This document shows, piece by piece, positions 36,330-45,170 of a stretch of 64,000 bases of DNA; positions within the stretch are counted from its first letter, which is position 1, and each line of letters begins with the position of its first letter. The notes below the pieces were generated by a model. It saw only the letters and a program-made list of their open reading frames with translations. It did not search any database and was not told the origin of the DNA. Location: contig NZ_CP017075.1 of NCBI RefSeq assembly GCF_001742225.1, positions 1,178,001-1,242,000 of the forward strand, in the 5' to 3' direction. A program made the translations under genes and the position numbers. This DNA comes from Novosphingobium resinovorum. Lineage in GTDB: Bacteria > Pseudomonadota > Alphaproteobacteria > Sphingomonadales > Sphingomonadaceae.

Positions 36330-37940
36330 TTACAGGTTGAGGTCCGAAGGGCGCGCCTTGCGCAGCCATCCGGCAACCCACATGCGGGTCAGGGTCACGG
36401 CGGTGAACACCGAGGTGACGATACCGATCATCAGCACGACCGCGAAGCCGCGCACCGGACCCGAACCGAACGCGAACATCAGCAGCGCCGCGATCGAGTT
36501 GGTGATGTTGGCGTCGAAGATCGCGCGGCTCGCTTCCTTGTAGCCCAGTTCCACCGACTGCACCACGCGGCGGCCCTTGGACCGTTCCTCGCGGATGCGT
36601 TCGTTGATGAGCACGTTGGCGTCCACCGCCGCGCCCAGCGTCAGCACGAAGCCGGCGATGCCCGGCAGCGTCAGAGTGGTGCCGAACACCGCCATCACGC
36701 CCAGGATCATCAGGATGTTGATCGCAAGGGCGCAGATGCAGGCATAGATGCCGAAACGGCCGTAAGTCAGGATGATGAAGAGCACGAGCGCCAGCGTGCC
36801 GACGCCCATCGCGACGGCACCCTTATGGATCGCCTCGGCGCCGAGGTCGGGACCGACGGTGCGTTCCTCGACGACCTTGAGGTCCACCGGCAGTGCGCCC
36901 GAACGCAGCGCGATCGCCAGCTGAGTGGCCGACTTCGTGGTAAAGCTGCCCGAGATCTGCGCGCTGCCGCCCAGGATCGCCTCGTTGATCGAGGGCGCCG
37001 AGAGCACCTTGCCGTCGAGGATGATGGCGAAGCGCTTGCCGACGTTGGCGCTGGTCAGCGCCGCGAACTTCTCGCCGCCCTGCTGGTTGAAGGTGATGTT
37101 CACCACCGCGCGGTTGTTCTGCTGGTCGAAGCCCTGCTTGGCGTTCGTCAGCTGGTCGCCGGTGATGCCGCCGAGGCGCTTGACCGCGATGACCGGGCTC
37201 GGCCCTTCAGCCATGCCCTCGGCATAAGGCGCGATCTCGTCACCCGGAGGCGCGATGCCCTGTGCGAGGTCGGCGGGCGATGCGGTCTCGTCCACCATCT
37301 TGAATTCGAGCTTGGCGGTCTGGCCGAGCAGCGCCTTGAGCGCCGCCGGATCCTGCAGACCGGGCACCTGCACGTCGATGCGGGTGCCGCCGAGACGGCG
37401 GATGTCGGGCTCCTTGGTGCCCAGCGCGTCGATACGCTTGCGGACGACCTCGACGGCGGTTTCCATCGCGTTGCTGACTTCGAGGTCGATGCCCGCCGAA
37501 GTCGGCGCCAGCACGAACTGGTTGCCGTTGACGACCGAGATGTCCCAGTCACGCTGGCCGGTCAGGCCCGCACCATTGGTCAGCGGCAGCAGCGCCTCGC
37601 GCGCGGCGTCCACCTGCGACGTGTCGCGTACGGTGAAGGTCAGACGGCCGCCCCGGCTCGATACGTCGCCGATGCCGATGGCGGGCTCGGCCGCGCCCAG
37701 CTTGGTGCGGACCGATTCCTCCATGCCCTGCAGGCGCTGCTGAACGACCTGATTGCGGTCGGCTTCCAGCAGCAGGCGCGAGCCGCCCGCAAGATCGAGG
37801 CCGAGGTTGACCTTGGGCGCGGGCACGCCTGCGGGCAGGTGGATATTGGTGAAGGTCAGCAGCGTGGGTACGGACAGCAGGCAGAGCACCGCCGCTATCC
37901 CCCAGTACCAGACCTTCTTGAAGATCGAGAATTCAAGCAT
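36330..37940 (-). CDS. secD: Protein translocase subunit SecD
   Basis: A 536-residue SecD. One N-terminal helix, then a large periplasmic region (P1 with NLGLDLAGGSRLLLEAD, base and head), then five membrane helices from about 360 onward with the conserved GAAVDANVLINERIREE and SIAALLMFAFGSGPVRGFAV. It works with SecF at the translocon. Second gene of the yajC-secD-secF operon. Confidence 0.97.
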   Translation of the reverse strand: MLEFSIFKKVWYWGIAAVLCLLSVPTLLTFTNIHLPAGVPAPKVNLGLDLAGGSRLLLEADRNQVVQQRLQGMEESVRTKLGAAEPAIGIGDVSSRGGRLTFTVRDTSQVDAAREALLPLTNGAGLTGQRDWDISVVNGNQFVLAPTSAGIDLEVSNAMETAVEVVRKRIDALGTKEPDIRRLGGTRIDVQVPGLQDPAALKALLGQTAKLEFKMVDETASPADLAQGIAPPGDEIAPYAEGMAEGPSPVIAVKRLGGITGDQLTNAKQGFDQQNNRAVVNITFNQQGGEKFAALTSANVGKRFAIILDGKVLSAPSINEAILGGSAQISGSFTTKSATQLAIALRSGALPVDLKVVEERTVGPDLGAEAIHKGAVAMGVGTLALVLFIILTYGRFGIYACICALAINILMILGVMAVFGTTLTLPGIAGFVLTLGAAVDANVLINERIREERSKGRRVVQSVELGYKEASRAIFDANITNSIAALLMFAFGSGPVRGFAVVLMIGIVTSVFTAVTLTRMWVAGWLRKARPSDLNL

Positions 37941-37976
37941 CGCCTAATCGCTTTCCCAAAGGAGCGTCCGGTCGGT

Positions 37977-38312
37977 TCAGTCGTTCGCGGGCTTCGAGCC
38001 TGCGGGTGGGATCACGTCGACGATCGTGGACTTGAGCGCCTTGACCTTCACGCCCTGCGCCAGTTCGATCTCGGCGTAGTTGTCGTCGACCTTGACGATC
38101 TTGCCGATCAGGCCGCCACCGGTCAGCACCTCGTCACCCTTCTTGAGCGCCGCGAGCTTGTTCTTCTGCTCCTTCTGCTGCTTCATCTGCGGGCGCAGGA
38201 TGAGGAACCAGAAGATCGCGGCCATCGCCACGAACGGCAGGTAAGTCATCCAGGCCGGCGGCGCACCGGCGGGGGCGGCTGCGGCAAGCTGGGCGAGGAT
38301 CGAGGTCTGCAT
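37977..38312 (-). CDS. yajC: Preprotein translocase subunit YajC
   Basis: A 111-residue single-helix membrane protein: MTYLPFVAMAAIFWFLILRP is the membrane segment at about 22-41, followed by QMKQQKEQKNKLAALKKGDE and a small cytosolic beta domain (LTGGGLIGKIVKVDDNYAEI). It associates with SecDF. ATG 38310-38312 gives the usual short N terminus (MQTSILAQLA). First gene of the operon; about 280 bases without another protein gene separate it from tRNA-Pro and should hold the promoter. Confidence 0.95.
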   Translation of the reverse strand: MQTSILAQLAAAAPAGAPPAWMTYLPFVAMAAIFWFLILRPQMKQQKEQKNKLAALKKGDEVLTGGGLIGKIVKVDDNYAEIELAQGVKVKALKSTIVDVIPPAGSKPAND

Positions 38313-38593
38313 GAAAATGATGGGCCTTCTCGTGTCGCGTGTCGGACGGCGAATCGTGTGCCGGCCGGGCCTGACGCGCATGACGGTATGATCCGCAGCC
38401 TGCGCGCAGGCGGATGCGGGCGGTTAGCAATAAAGCGAAGCGCTGGCAACGCGGGCTTCCCGCGCCTCCCCCACTGTGTCTGGGCCAGATAGGGCGCGCA
38501 CGCCTTCGTTCAAGCGAGTGGACAACGCGATGAAAAACTATGCCGGAGGTGCTTGCGCATCCGAAAAGACCTGCCTATAGGCCGCGCTCCGGT

Positions 38594-38670
38594 CGGGACG
38601 TAGCGCAGCCTGGTAGCGCATCACACTGGGGGTGTGGGGGTCGGAGGTTCGAATCCTCTCGTCCCGACCA
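38594..38670 (+). tRNA. tRNA-Pro(GGG)
   Basis: A 77-nt tRNA with encoded CCA. The acceptor stem pairs CGGGACG with CGTCCCG. The anticodon loop CTGGGGG gives anticodon GGG between TCACA and TGTGG. The T arm is GGAGG-TTCGAAT-CCTCT. A strong terminator follows at once. Confidence 0.98.
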
Positions 38671-38673
38671 ATC

Positions 38674-38714
38674 AAAAACGCCGTCTCCTGCTTCATGCGG
38701 GAGACGGCGTTTTT
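38674..38714 (+). terminator. Intrinsic terminator of tRNA-Pro(GGG)
   Basis: A perfect 15-bp stem, AAAAACGCCGTCTCC (38674-38688) with GGAGACGGCGTTTTT (38700-38714), around an 11-base loop, ending in a T run. It begins four bases after the tRNA 3' end. Confidence 0.95.
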
Positions 38715-38832
38715 CGTTCCGGCGACGATGATGGGGCCATGACATTGGCCGTCATCGGCTCCCCGGACTTGACCAGATAGCCTTGCGCAGCCATCCCGGA
38801 CACCTTCCATGGTCTGACATGTCGGGGTGAAC

Positions 38833-39189
38833 ATGAAGCTCTCACTTGCAGTCGCTGCCTTCGGGCTGGGCACCTTCGCGACCTATCCTGCGATGGCGCA
38901 GACCGCGTCGTGCTATCGCCTCGGCAATGTCGCATCGTGCACGGCCACCCAGACCATGGGCGACAATCCGGCCCAGCAGCGATACTCGGGCTTTCAGGAA
39001 GTCGAGCGCCTGCGCGACAAGAACGAGGAACGGGAGGCGGTCCGTCAGGAGCAGGGTCTTCGCGAAGAAGTCGGCACGCTGATCGCTGACGGCAAGTGCG
39101 CGGATGCGCGCAAGGCGGCGCTCAGGGCCGGAGATTTCGCGCTGGCGAAAGAAGCCGGTTCGATGTGCCAGCCTGCGCAGCGGCGCTAA
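38833..39189 (+). CDS. Secreted hypothetical protein
   Basis: A 118-residue protein with a signal peptide (MKLSLAVAAFGLGTFATYPA then MA). The mature part has four Cys (SCYRLGNVASC at its start, KCAD and SMCQP near the end) and a highly charged helix (RLRDKNEEREAVRQEQGLRE). A GGGG element lies four bases before ATG 38833. No family recognised; a periplasmic location is likely. Confidence 0.68.
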   Translation: MKLSLAVAAFGLGTFATYPAMAQTASCYRLGNVASCTATQTMGDNPAQQRYSGFQEVERLRDKNEEREAVRQEQGLREEVGTLIADGKCADARKAALRAGDFALAKEAGSMCQPAQRR

Positions 39190-39275
39190 CCCAGCGGCCG
39201 CGCGCAAGAATTCATTTTCCTACACGAACCGATATGGTCATTTGAAAGCGGGTCACTTTCGCAAAGGATCCTGCC

Positions 39276-39689
39276 ATGGCCCTCCTCGATTCGCTGCTCG
39301 GCCCCGTTACCCGCATCATCGACAAGGTCGTCCCCGACCCCGAGGCGCGCGACCGCGCCAAGCTGGAACTGCTCAAGCTCGAGAACACCCAGGAACTCGA
39401 AATGCTGCAGGCCAGCCTTTCGGCCATCGTCGCCGAGGCGAACAGCGCCGACCCCTGGACCAGCCGCGCGCGGCCGAGCTTTCTCTACGTGATGTACCTC
39501 GTGATCCTCTGGGCCTTGCCGATGGGCGTGGTCGCGGCGTTCAATCCGGGGCTCGCCAAGGCCATCGGCGCGGGGATGAACGGCTATCTCGCGGGGATTC
39601 CGGAGCCGCTCTATGCGCTCTTCGGCACAGGCTACCTCGGCTATTCGGCGATGCGCCAGTGGGGCAAGACCAAGGGCTCCGACCGGTAA
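39276..39689 (+). CDS. GTA-type 3TM holin family protein
   Basis: A 137-residue protein resembling the 3TM holins of gene transfer agents. It has an amphipathic coiled N terminus (PDPEARDRAKLELLKLENTQ), a W-rich turn (ADPWTSRARPSFLYVMYLVI) leading into the first strong membrane helix at about 70-88, and two further helices to about 128. Holins make pores that let endolysins reach the wall. No endolysin or GTA structural gene is beside it. Confidence 0.78.
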   Translation: MALLDSLLGPVTRIIDKVVPDPEARDRAKLELLKLENTQELEMLQASLSAIVAEANSADPWTSRARPSFLYVMYLVILWALPMGVVAAFNPGLAKAIGAGMNGYLAGIPEPLYALFGTGYLGYSAMRQWGKTKGSDR

Positions 39690-39724
39690 GCGAAACGCTA
39701 ACGCTTTCGCGCTATCCTGCTCGC

Positions 39725-40063
39725 ATGATCGCGCTCTCCCTCCTTCACCGTCCGCTCGGCAAAGCCTTGATTGGCCTTGCCGGGCTTTTTTCGCTGGCGG
39801 GCTGCAGCCAGCCTCCCGCACCTGCCCCGACCGAGAGCACCGCCGAGGACGCGGCCGCAGAAGCCAAGGCCCGCGCCAAGGCCGAGCGCGAAGCGAAGCT
39901 CGCGGCGTTCTACGGCGGCGATGCCCCCGCAAGCGAACAGGCCTCGAAAAAGGACGACGGACCGGGCAATTCCCCGCCGCCGCCCGCAGCGCCGCCACCC
40001 TCGGCGCCCAGCATCGGCAGCGCGCTCGCCGCGCCCGATCCCGGCATCGGCAAGGTTGAATGA
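39725..40063 (+). CDS. Proline-rich lipoprotein, unknown
   Basis: A 112-residue lipoprotein: signal MIALSLLHRPLGKALIGLAG then LFSLAGC, with the lipidated Cys at about residue 27. The rest is low-complexity (Ala/Lys/Glu helix, then Pro/Ser run PPPPAAPPPSAPS). The frame runs further upstream, but that part overlaps other genes. Only the lipobox and low-complexity pattern support it. Confidence 0.6.
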   Translation: MIALSLLHRPLGKALIGLAGLFSLAGCSQPPAPAPTESTAEDAAAEAKARAKAEREAKLAAFYGGDAPASEQASKKDDGPGNSPPPPAAPPPSAPSIGSALAAPDPGIGKVE

Positions 40064-40174
40064 CACGCCAAGGTCGAATGACACTGCGCCGCCGTCCAGC
40101 TTGCACCCTGCGCCCGGCCCGCTAAACCTCGCGTCCCACAACTCGCGCTGCTTTGGCGGAAGGTATTCAAGTCC

Positions 40175-40612
40175 ATGACGGAAAAGCTGGTCTACGTGCT
40201 CAACGGCCCCAACCTCAACCGGCTGGGCAAGCGCGAACCGGCGATCTACGGATCGCAGACCCTCGACGACATCGGCGCGATGCTGGAAGAACGCGGCAAG
40301 ACGCTGGGCATCAGTGTCCTGCTCTTCCAGTCCAACCACGAAGGCGACCTCGTCGACTGGCTGCACGAGGCCGAGGACGCGGGCGCCCACGCGGTGCTGC
40401 TGAACGCCGGGGCCTATACGCATACATCGGTGGCGCTGCTCGACGCGATCCGTTCTATCACCGCGCCGGTGATCGAGGTCCATCTCTCCAACCCGCACAC
40501 GCGCGAGGACTTCCGGCACAAGTCGTGGGTCGGCATGGCGGCGAAGGGCACGATCGCCGGGTTCGGCGCGCAAAGCTACATGCTGGCGCTGGAGGCTGCC
40601 GCGGGGCTTTGA
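40175..40612 (+). CDS. aroQ: Type II 3-dehydroquinate dehydratase
   Basis: A 145-residue type II dehydroquinase of the shikimate pathway. The flexible lid segment GPNLNRLGKREPAIYG contains catalytic Tyr25 and Arg20; FQSNHEGDLVDWLHEA, NAGAYTHTSVALLDA and EVHLSNPHTREDFRHKS are all canonical. Length is normal. It is not followed by accBC, which often lie after aroQ in proteobacteria; a repeat element comes next. Confidence 0.97.
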   Translation: MTEKLVYVLNGPNLNRLGKREPAIYGSQTLDDIGAMLEERGKTLGISVLLFQSNHEGDLVDWLHEAEDAGAHAVLLNAGAYTHTSVALLDAIRSITAPVIEVHLSNPHTREDFRHKSWVGMAAKGTIAGFGAQSYMLALEAAAGL

Positions 40613-40626
40613 ACGGCAGCACGATC

Positions 40627-40759
40627 GTCATCCCAGCGAAGGCTGGGACCGCTATGACCATGTTACACCCTATCGGCAGGTCAGCGCGGATTTTGCGGGG
40701 GTCTTGCAGATAGCGCAGCTCTGACGAGAGCGGTCCCAGCCTTCGCTGGGATGACGGGC
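40627..40759. repeat. Family B inverted-repeat element, copy 2
   Basis: Opens GTCATCCCAGCGAAGGCTGG and closes CAGCCTTCGCTGGGATGACG, a near-perfect inverted pair of about 23 bases with about 85 bases between. It matches 19598-19730, including GACCGCTATG after the first arm and AGAGCGGTCC or AAAGCGGTCC before the second. It sits between aroQ and a convergent gene. Confidence 0.9.
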
Positions 40760-40782
40760 GCTATGAAGGCGACTTCGGTACG

Positions 40783-41268
40783 TCACCCCTTGCAGTGACG
40801 CAGTTCCCCCCGGTCATCGCGAACCGCAACGATCCGGTGCACCGACACGCCCTGCGGATCGACCGCATCGGGCAGCGCAACAAGGCAGATACCCTGCCCG
40901 GTCAGATTGAGGAGCGCCTTGCGCACATCCTCGGTGGTTGCCTGCTGCGCCAATCCCGCGATGACGAAACCCGGACGCTTGCCGCGCGGTTCTGCTGGCA
41001 ACATATGCCCGTGAAGATCGGCAATCGGCTTGCCCTGCACCAACCAGCGGTCGGCAGCGGCGTCATAGAACGACGCGGCGTCAATGTCCGCACGCGTGAT
41101 GCCTGCCGCTACTGAACCTCGCCCGTAGTCGCTGCTGTCGGCGAGTTGGAAAGCCGCTGTATTCTGCGCATCGCCGCGCGGCCAGAACCACCAGGCGTTC
41201 GCCGCCACCAGCAACGCCACCGCCGCAACGAGCAAAGGCGTACGCTTCGACCGTCCCGTCACGCGCAT
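40783..41268 (-). CDS. Membrane-anchored hypothetical protein
   Basis: A 161-residue protein with one N-terminal membrane helix (LLVAAVALLVAANAWWFWP, about 12-30) and a periplasmic domain. It has Cys near the end (GQGICLVALPD and LRHCKG) that could pair. Its start is 10 bases after the end of the Lrp gene on the same strand. No family recognised. Confidence 0.65.
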   Translation of the reverse strand: MRVTGRSKRTPLLVAAVALLVAANAWWFWPRGDAQNTAAFQLADSSDYGRGSVAAGITRADIDAASFYDAAADRWLVQGKPIADLHGHMLPAEPRGKRPGFVIAGLAQQATTEDVRKALLNLTGQGICLVALPDAVDPQGVSVHRIVAVRDDRGELRHCKG

Positions 41269-41278
41269 CGCTCCAACC

Positions 41279-41743
41279 TCAGCCCAGCGGAACGCCCGGG
41301 ATGCTCTTGGCGGTGCGGATCGTCAGCGAGGTCTTGACGCTGTCCACGTTGGGCGCGGGCGTCAGCTTGCTGGTGAGGAATTCCTGGAAGCTCTGCAGAT
41401 CGCGGCTGACGATCTTCAGGATGAAGTCGATCTCGCCGTTGAGCATGTGGCACTCGCGCACTTCGGGCAGGCCCTTCATGTGGTCCTCGAAGGCGCGCAG
41501 CGATTCCTCGGCCTGGCTCTTGAGGCTGACCAGCGCGAAGACGGTGATCGTGAAGCCCAGCTTCGACGCGTCGAGATCGGCATGATAGCCCTGGATCACG
41601 CCCGCTTCCTCGAGGCTGCGCACGCGGCGCAGGCACGGCGGCGCGGTCAGGCCCACGCGCTGGGCGAGTTCGACATTGGTGATGCGACCTTCCGCCTGCA
41701 ATTCCGCCAGCAGGCGACGGTCGATTTCATCGAGATTGATCAT
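41279..41743 (-). CDS. Lrp/AsnC family transcriptional regulator
   Basis: A 154-residue Lrp-type regulator. The N-terminal winged helix is canonical (LDEIDRRLLAELQAEGRITN, VELAQRVGLTAPPCLRRVRS), and the C-terminal RAM ligand-binding domain follows (VRECHMLNGEIDFILKIVSR). It probably responds to an amino acid. The 250 bases upstream, shared with the divergent kinase-like gene, contain no further frame I trust and should hold both promoters. Confidence 0.93.
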   Translation of the reverse strand: MINLDEIDRRLLAELQAEGRITNVELAQRVGLTAPPCLRRVRSLEEAGVIQGYHADLDASKLGFTITVFALVSLKSQAEESLRAFEDHMKGLPEVRECHMLNGEIDFILKIVSRDLQSFQEFLTSKLTPAPNVDSVKTSLTIRTAKSIPGVPLG

Positions 41744-41996
41744 TCAAATTCCCCAGGCACACGCCTCTCGCTTCGCCTTGTTGCAACATCTACATCGAAA
41801 ATGCGAGCGCGCCGTAATATTATTAGCCCATAGCGTAATCGTCCCGCTTTGCAACGGCCGAAACTCGGCTCTTTCGATCCCGACGCACTTTGCTACGAAA
41901 AAGCGACCCGGTGTTTTCCTTATGGTAAACATCACGCGGGCATAGGACCGAATCTGCCACGTAACCCGAGGCGCGCCTTTCGCGTCTGGAGATGGA

Positions 41997-43880
41997 ATGC
42001 ATTTCGACGATCGCCTTGCCACGGTCCTGCGCCTCCCGTCCTCGGGGGACAGTCTCGCGCGGATCCAGTTCAGGCAGCTCATCGACATTCTCGGACGTGC
42101 GACTGATTCGCAGGAGACGGGCGAGATGGTGGAGGCGGCCTATGCCCGGCTGGGCCAGCTCGGCCGCGAAATCCCCGCCGCGGATCGCGCGCGGTTGCTG
42201 CGCCAGCCCCTGCAGCCGATGGCCAATCCGCGCCTGCTGACCTGGCTGGCCGAGGCCGAACCCGACGTCGCCTGCGCCGGGATTGCAGCCGCTCATCTAG
42301 ACGACGCGGCATGGCTGGCGCTGATCCCGCGCCTGCCGGTGCGCGCGCGCGGCATCCTACGCCACCGCCGAGATCTGTCGCCGCGCGTCGAGGCGCTATT
42401 GGAACAGCTTGGCGTGCACGACCGCGGGCTTCCCTCCGGCCCCGCCGACCCGCTGCCCGAAGACCCGCTGCCCGAGATACCGGTCCGCTTCCAGCGCCCC
42501 ACCGGTGACATCGCCATCGACCAGGACATGTCGGATGACGTGCTCGAACTGCTCGACATGGCAGACGACCCGCCGCCGCCGACGTCGCTCAGCGAATGGG
42601 CGCGCGCCCGCGCGGCGCAGCAGCACAAGGACCTGCAGCACAAGGTCGCGGCCGACCCTGCTTCCGGCCCCTCCCCTGGCCAACGCGACGCGGGGATCGG
42701 CGCGATCGTTCGCCGCATCGAGGAATTCCGCAAGGCACGCGAGGCCAAGGGACCGCCCGAAGCGCAGGCCGATTCGCCGCGCCTGCCGCTCGGCGATACC
42801 GCTGCGCCCGCCCCGCATCGCCTGGCCGCCGCCATCGACTTCACCACCGGCGTCGAAGGCCGCATCGACTGGGCCGACGGCCCTTATGCGTCCTCAGTGG
42901 TCGGCCTCGCCCTCGGCACGCATGATCCGCAAGCGCAGCCGGTCGCCCGGGCCATGCTGCAACACCTGCCGCTGCGCGCCGCCCGTATCGTCGTCACCGG
43001 CGCCCCTGCCGTGAGCGGGCTCTGGCAAGTCGACGCCGCTCCCCGGTTCGACCATGGCCGCTTCGCCGGATATTGCGGCCGCCTGCGCCGCCTTGCTGCG
43101 CCTGTCGAGGTCGCCGCCGTGCCGGCAGCGCCGCATGCCGAGGCCGACCGCATGCGCGAAGTGCTGCACGAGTTGCGCACCCCCGCCAACGCGATCCAGG
43201 TCGCCGCCGAGATCATCCAGCAGCAGCTTTACGGCCCTGCCCCGCACGAATACCGCGCGCTGGCCGCCGCCATCGCCGGCGACTGCGCGCACATCCTCGC
43301 CGGGTTCGAGGAACTGGACCGGCTGGTGAAGCTCGAATCGGGCGCGATGCCGCTGGAAGACGGCGAGTGCGATCTCGCCCGCGTCCTCGCGCAGACCATC
43401 GTGCGCCTGCGCGCCTGGACCGAGCCGCGCGGCAGCGGCTTCTCGATGCTCGCCGACCCGTCCGCCACCACCCTGCCGCTGCGCATCGCCCGGCCGGAGG
43501 TCGAACGGCTGGTCTGGCGCCTGTTCGCCGCCCTCGCCGGATCGACCGCGCCGGGCGAAACGCTTGAACTGCGCTGGAGCCGCCGACCCGCCGCCCAGGG
43601 CGCGATCATCGAACTGGCCGTCCAGCTTCCCGCAATCCTTGCCGAGCGGGATCCCGAGGCCCTCTTCGATCCGGTCGCCAGCGAGCGTGGCCAGTCGCTG
43701 GCGGCGGGCATGTTCGGGATCGGCTTCACCTTGCGCCTCGCTGCAGCAGAGGCCGCTGCTGCAGGCGGCGCGCTGCAGCGCATCGCAAACAGCCTCCATC
43801 TGTCGCTGCCTGCCTTGACCGGCTCCGCATCGACCGGCATGGACGCAAACGATAGCATTTCGGCAACTTTTTCGCAGTAA
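41997..43880 (+). CDS. Histidine-kinase-like sensor with degenerate ATPase domain
   Basis: A 627-residue cytosolic protein. The first 270 residues are helical and Pro-rich with no recognised domain; a PAS-like segment lies around 282-360; the H-box VLHELRTPANAIQ places the phospho-acceptor at His391. The following ATPase region lacks a normal N-box (ERLVWRLFAALAGS in place of the Asn-containing helix) and a DxGxG G1 motif, keeping only a G2-like GMFGIGFTLR. It may be a phospho-relay or dimerisation partner rather than an active kinase. The deacetylase gene follows four bases later. Confidence 0.75.
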   Translation: MHFDDRLATVLRLPSSGDSLARIQFRQLIDILGRATDSQETGEMVEAAYARLGQLGREIPAADRARLLRQPLQPMANPRLLTWLAEAEPDVACAGIAAAHLDDAAWLALIPRLPVRARGILRHRRDLSPRVEALLEQLGVHDRGLPSGPADPLPEDPLPEIPVRFQRPTGDIAIDQDMSDDVLELLDMADDPPPPTSLSEWARARAAQQHKDLQHKVAADPASGPSPGQRDAGIGAIVRRIEEFRKAREAKGPPEAQADSPRLPLGDTAAPAPHRLAAAIDFTTGVEGRIDWADGPYASSVVGLALGTHDPQAQPVARAMLQHLPLRAARIVVTGAPAVSGLWQVDAAPRFDHGRFAGYCGRLRRLAAPVEVAAVPAAPHAEADRMREVLHELRTPANAIQVAAEIIQQQLYGPAPHEYRALAAAIAGDCAHILAGFEELDRLVKLESGAMPLEDGECDLARVLAQTIVRLRAWTEPRGSGFSMLADPSATTLPLRIARPEVERLVWRLFAALAGSTAPGETLELRWSRRPAAQGAIIELAVQLPAILAERDPEALFDPVASERGQSLAAGMFGIGFTLRLAAAEAAAAGGALQRIANSLHLSLPALTGSASTGMDANDSISATFSQ

Positions 43881-43884
43881 TCCC

Positions 43885-44922
43885 GTGTGGATGCGACCCG
43901 CAGAGGGAAAAAATTCCTTGCCAGCCCCGAACCTTCTGCAGCCCCCCGGCAAGCAGGCCCATGCCACCTTCCGACCGGAATTCGGCCAGCGCTTCATCGT
44001 CACCGTCGATACCGAGGAAGAATTCGATTGGTCGGCCCCGCTCGACCGCGAGGCGCACAGCGTCGTCACGGTCCCGGCGCTCCGCAAGTTCCAACAGTTC
44101 TGCGAGGGTTTCGGCGTCGTCCCGTCCTACCTCATCGACTGGCCGGTCGCCGATTCGGCCTGTGCCCCCGAAGCGATCGGCGATGCCGTCTCCGCCGGGC
44201 GCGCCGAAGTGGGCGTGCAGCTTCACCCCTGGGTCAGCCCGCCCTTCGTCGAGGACGTCAACGAACTCAACAGCTACGCAGGCAACCTCCCGTTCGAACT
44301 GGAACGCGAGAAGCTGCTCACCTTGCGCGACCGCATAGAAAGCGCCTTCGGCACGCCCCCGCGCATCTACCGCGCCGGACGCTACGGACTTGGCCCGCGC
44401 ACGGCGGAAATCCTGATGGAATGCGGCATCGCCGTCGATACCTCGGTGCGGGCGCGGTTCGACTATAGCGGCACCGGCGGCCCCAATTACCGTGAGCACC
44501 CGCTCCACCCCTACTGGACCGACGAAGCGCGCCAGCTTCTCGAGCTGCCCTTGACCACCGTATACTGGGGGCCACTGCGGCAAGTGGGCAACGTCATCTA
44601 TCCGCACTTGTGGCGCGCACCGACGATGCGCGGCGTCCTCGCGCGGACGGGACTGCTCGAACGCATCCCCCTCACGCCCGAGGGAATCACCGCCGAAGAA
44701 GCCCTGCGCGGCGTCGATATCGCCATCGACGAAGGGCTGCCGGTGCTGGTCTTCTCCTTCCACAGCCCTTCGCTGGCGACCGGCCACACGCCTTACGTGC
44801 GCAGCGAAGCGGACCTCGACGGTCTTTACGACTGGTGGCGCACCCTGTTCACCCACCTCGCCCGGCGCGGAGTGAAGCCGACAAGTGTGCATGAAATCAT
44901 GAAGAGCGTGCAACACGGGTAG
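43885..44922 (+). CDS. Polysaccharide deacetylase family protein (WalW-like)
   Basis: A 345-residue NodB-fold protein. RFIVTVDTEEEFDW supplies the catalytic Asp pair, LHPW the first metal His region, and VFSFHSPSLATGHTPYVRSE the C-terminal His. The pattern matches the WalW-type deacetylases linked to surface polysaccharide. The start is GTG 43885 or ATG 43891. No signal peptide is seen. It follows the kinase-like gene by four bases, suggesting regulated polysaccharide modification; the exopolysaccharide operon at 1-7.7 kb is a possible partner, but this is inferred. Confidence 0.82.
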   Translation: MWMRPAEGKNSLPAPNLLQPPGKQAHATFRPEFGQRFIVTVDTEEEFDWSAPLDREAHSVVTVPALRKFQQFCEGFGVVPSYLIDWPVADSACAPEAIGDAVSAGRAEVGVQLHPWVSPPFVEDVNELNSYAGNLPFELEREKLLTLRDRIESAFGTPPRIYRAGRYGLGPRTAEILMECGIAVDTSVRARFDYSGTGGPNYREHPLHPYWTDEARQLLELPLTTVYWGPLRQVGNVIYPHLWRAPTMRGVLARTGLLERIPLTPEGITAEEALRGVDIAIDEGLPVLVFSFHSPSLATGHTPYVRSEADLDGLYDWWRTLFTHLARRGVKPTSVHEIMKSVQHG

Positions 44923-45002
44923 AACCCCGCTTGCGTCATGCCGATTGCCAAGCTAACGGGCATGGCATCCGGCCATCGTCGATGGGGCCGGGTCCGGCAC
45001 GG

Positions 45003-45078
45003 GGGCCTGTAGCTCAGCGGTTAGAGCTGGCCGCTCATAACGGCTAGGTCGCGGGTTCGAATCCTGCCGGGCCCACCA
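45003..45078 (+). tRNA. tRNA with CAU anticodon, probably tRNA-Ile2
   Basis: A 76-nt tRNA with encoded CCA. The acceptor stem pairs GGGCCTG with CGGGCCC (one G-T). The anticodon loop CTCATAA gives CAU. The body (TAGCTCAGCGGTTAGAGC, GGTCGCGGGTTCGAATCC) and acceptor are like the lysidine-modified tRNA-Ile2 that reads AUA, rather than elongator or initiator tRNA-Met. The call between Ile2 and Met rests on recollection of tRNA families. Confidence 0.85.
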
Positions 45079-45125
45079 TTCGCCGGTTGCTGCCTTCGCG
45101 GGCAGCAGCATCGACAACCCCAGGT

Positions 45126-45167
45126 CGGGGAGTGGCGCAGCCCGGTAGCGCGCTTGCTTTGGGAGCA
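45126..45167 (+). pseudogene. 5' half of tRNA-Pro(TGG): left attachment junction
   Basis: CGGGGAGTGGCGCAGCCCGG and the following 22 bases are the first 42 bases of a tRNA-Pro, through the anticodon loop TTTGGGA (anticodon TGG) and the first three bases of the 3' anticodon stem (GCA). An intact gene would continue AGAGGTC; here the sequence changes to GTCTTATTTG and the integrase stop codon follows at 45171-45173. No 3' half is found in the window. This is the left junction of the integrated element; the core is likely CTTTGGGAGCA or nearby. Confidence 0.85.
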
Positions 45168-45170
45168 GTC

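Noticed and set aside
45003..45078. Reading the CAU tRNA as tRNA-Met.
   Set aside because: Acceptor and body fit tRNA-Ile2 better; elongator Met tRNAs of this group, as I recall them, begin GGCGGGG.
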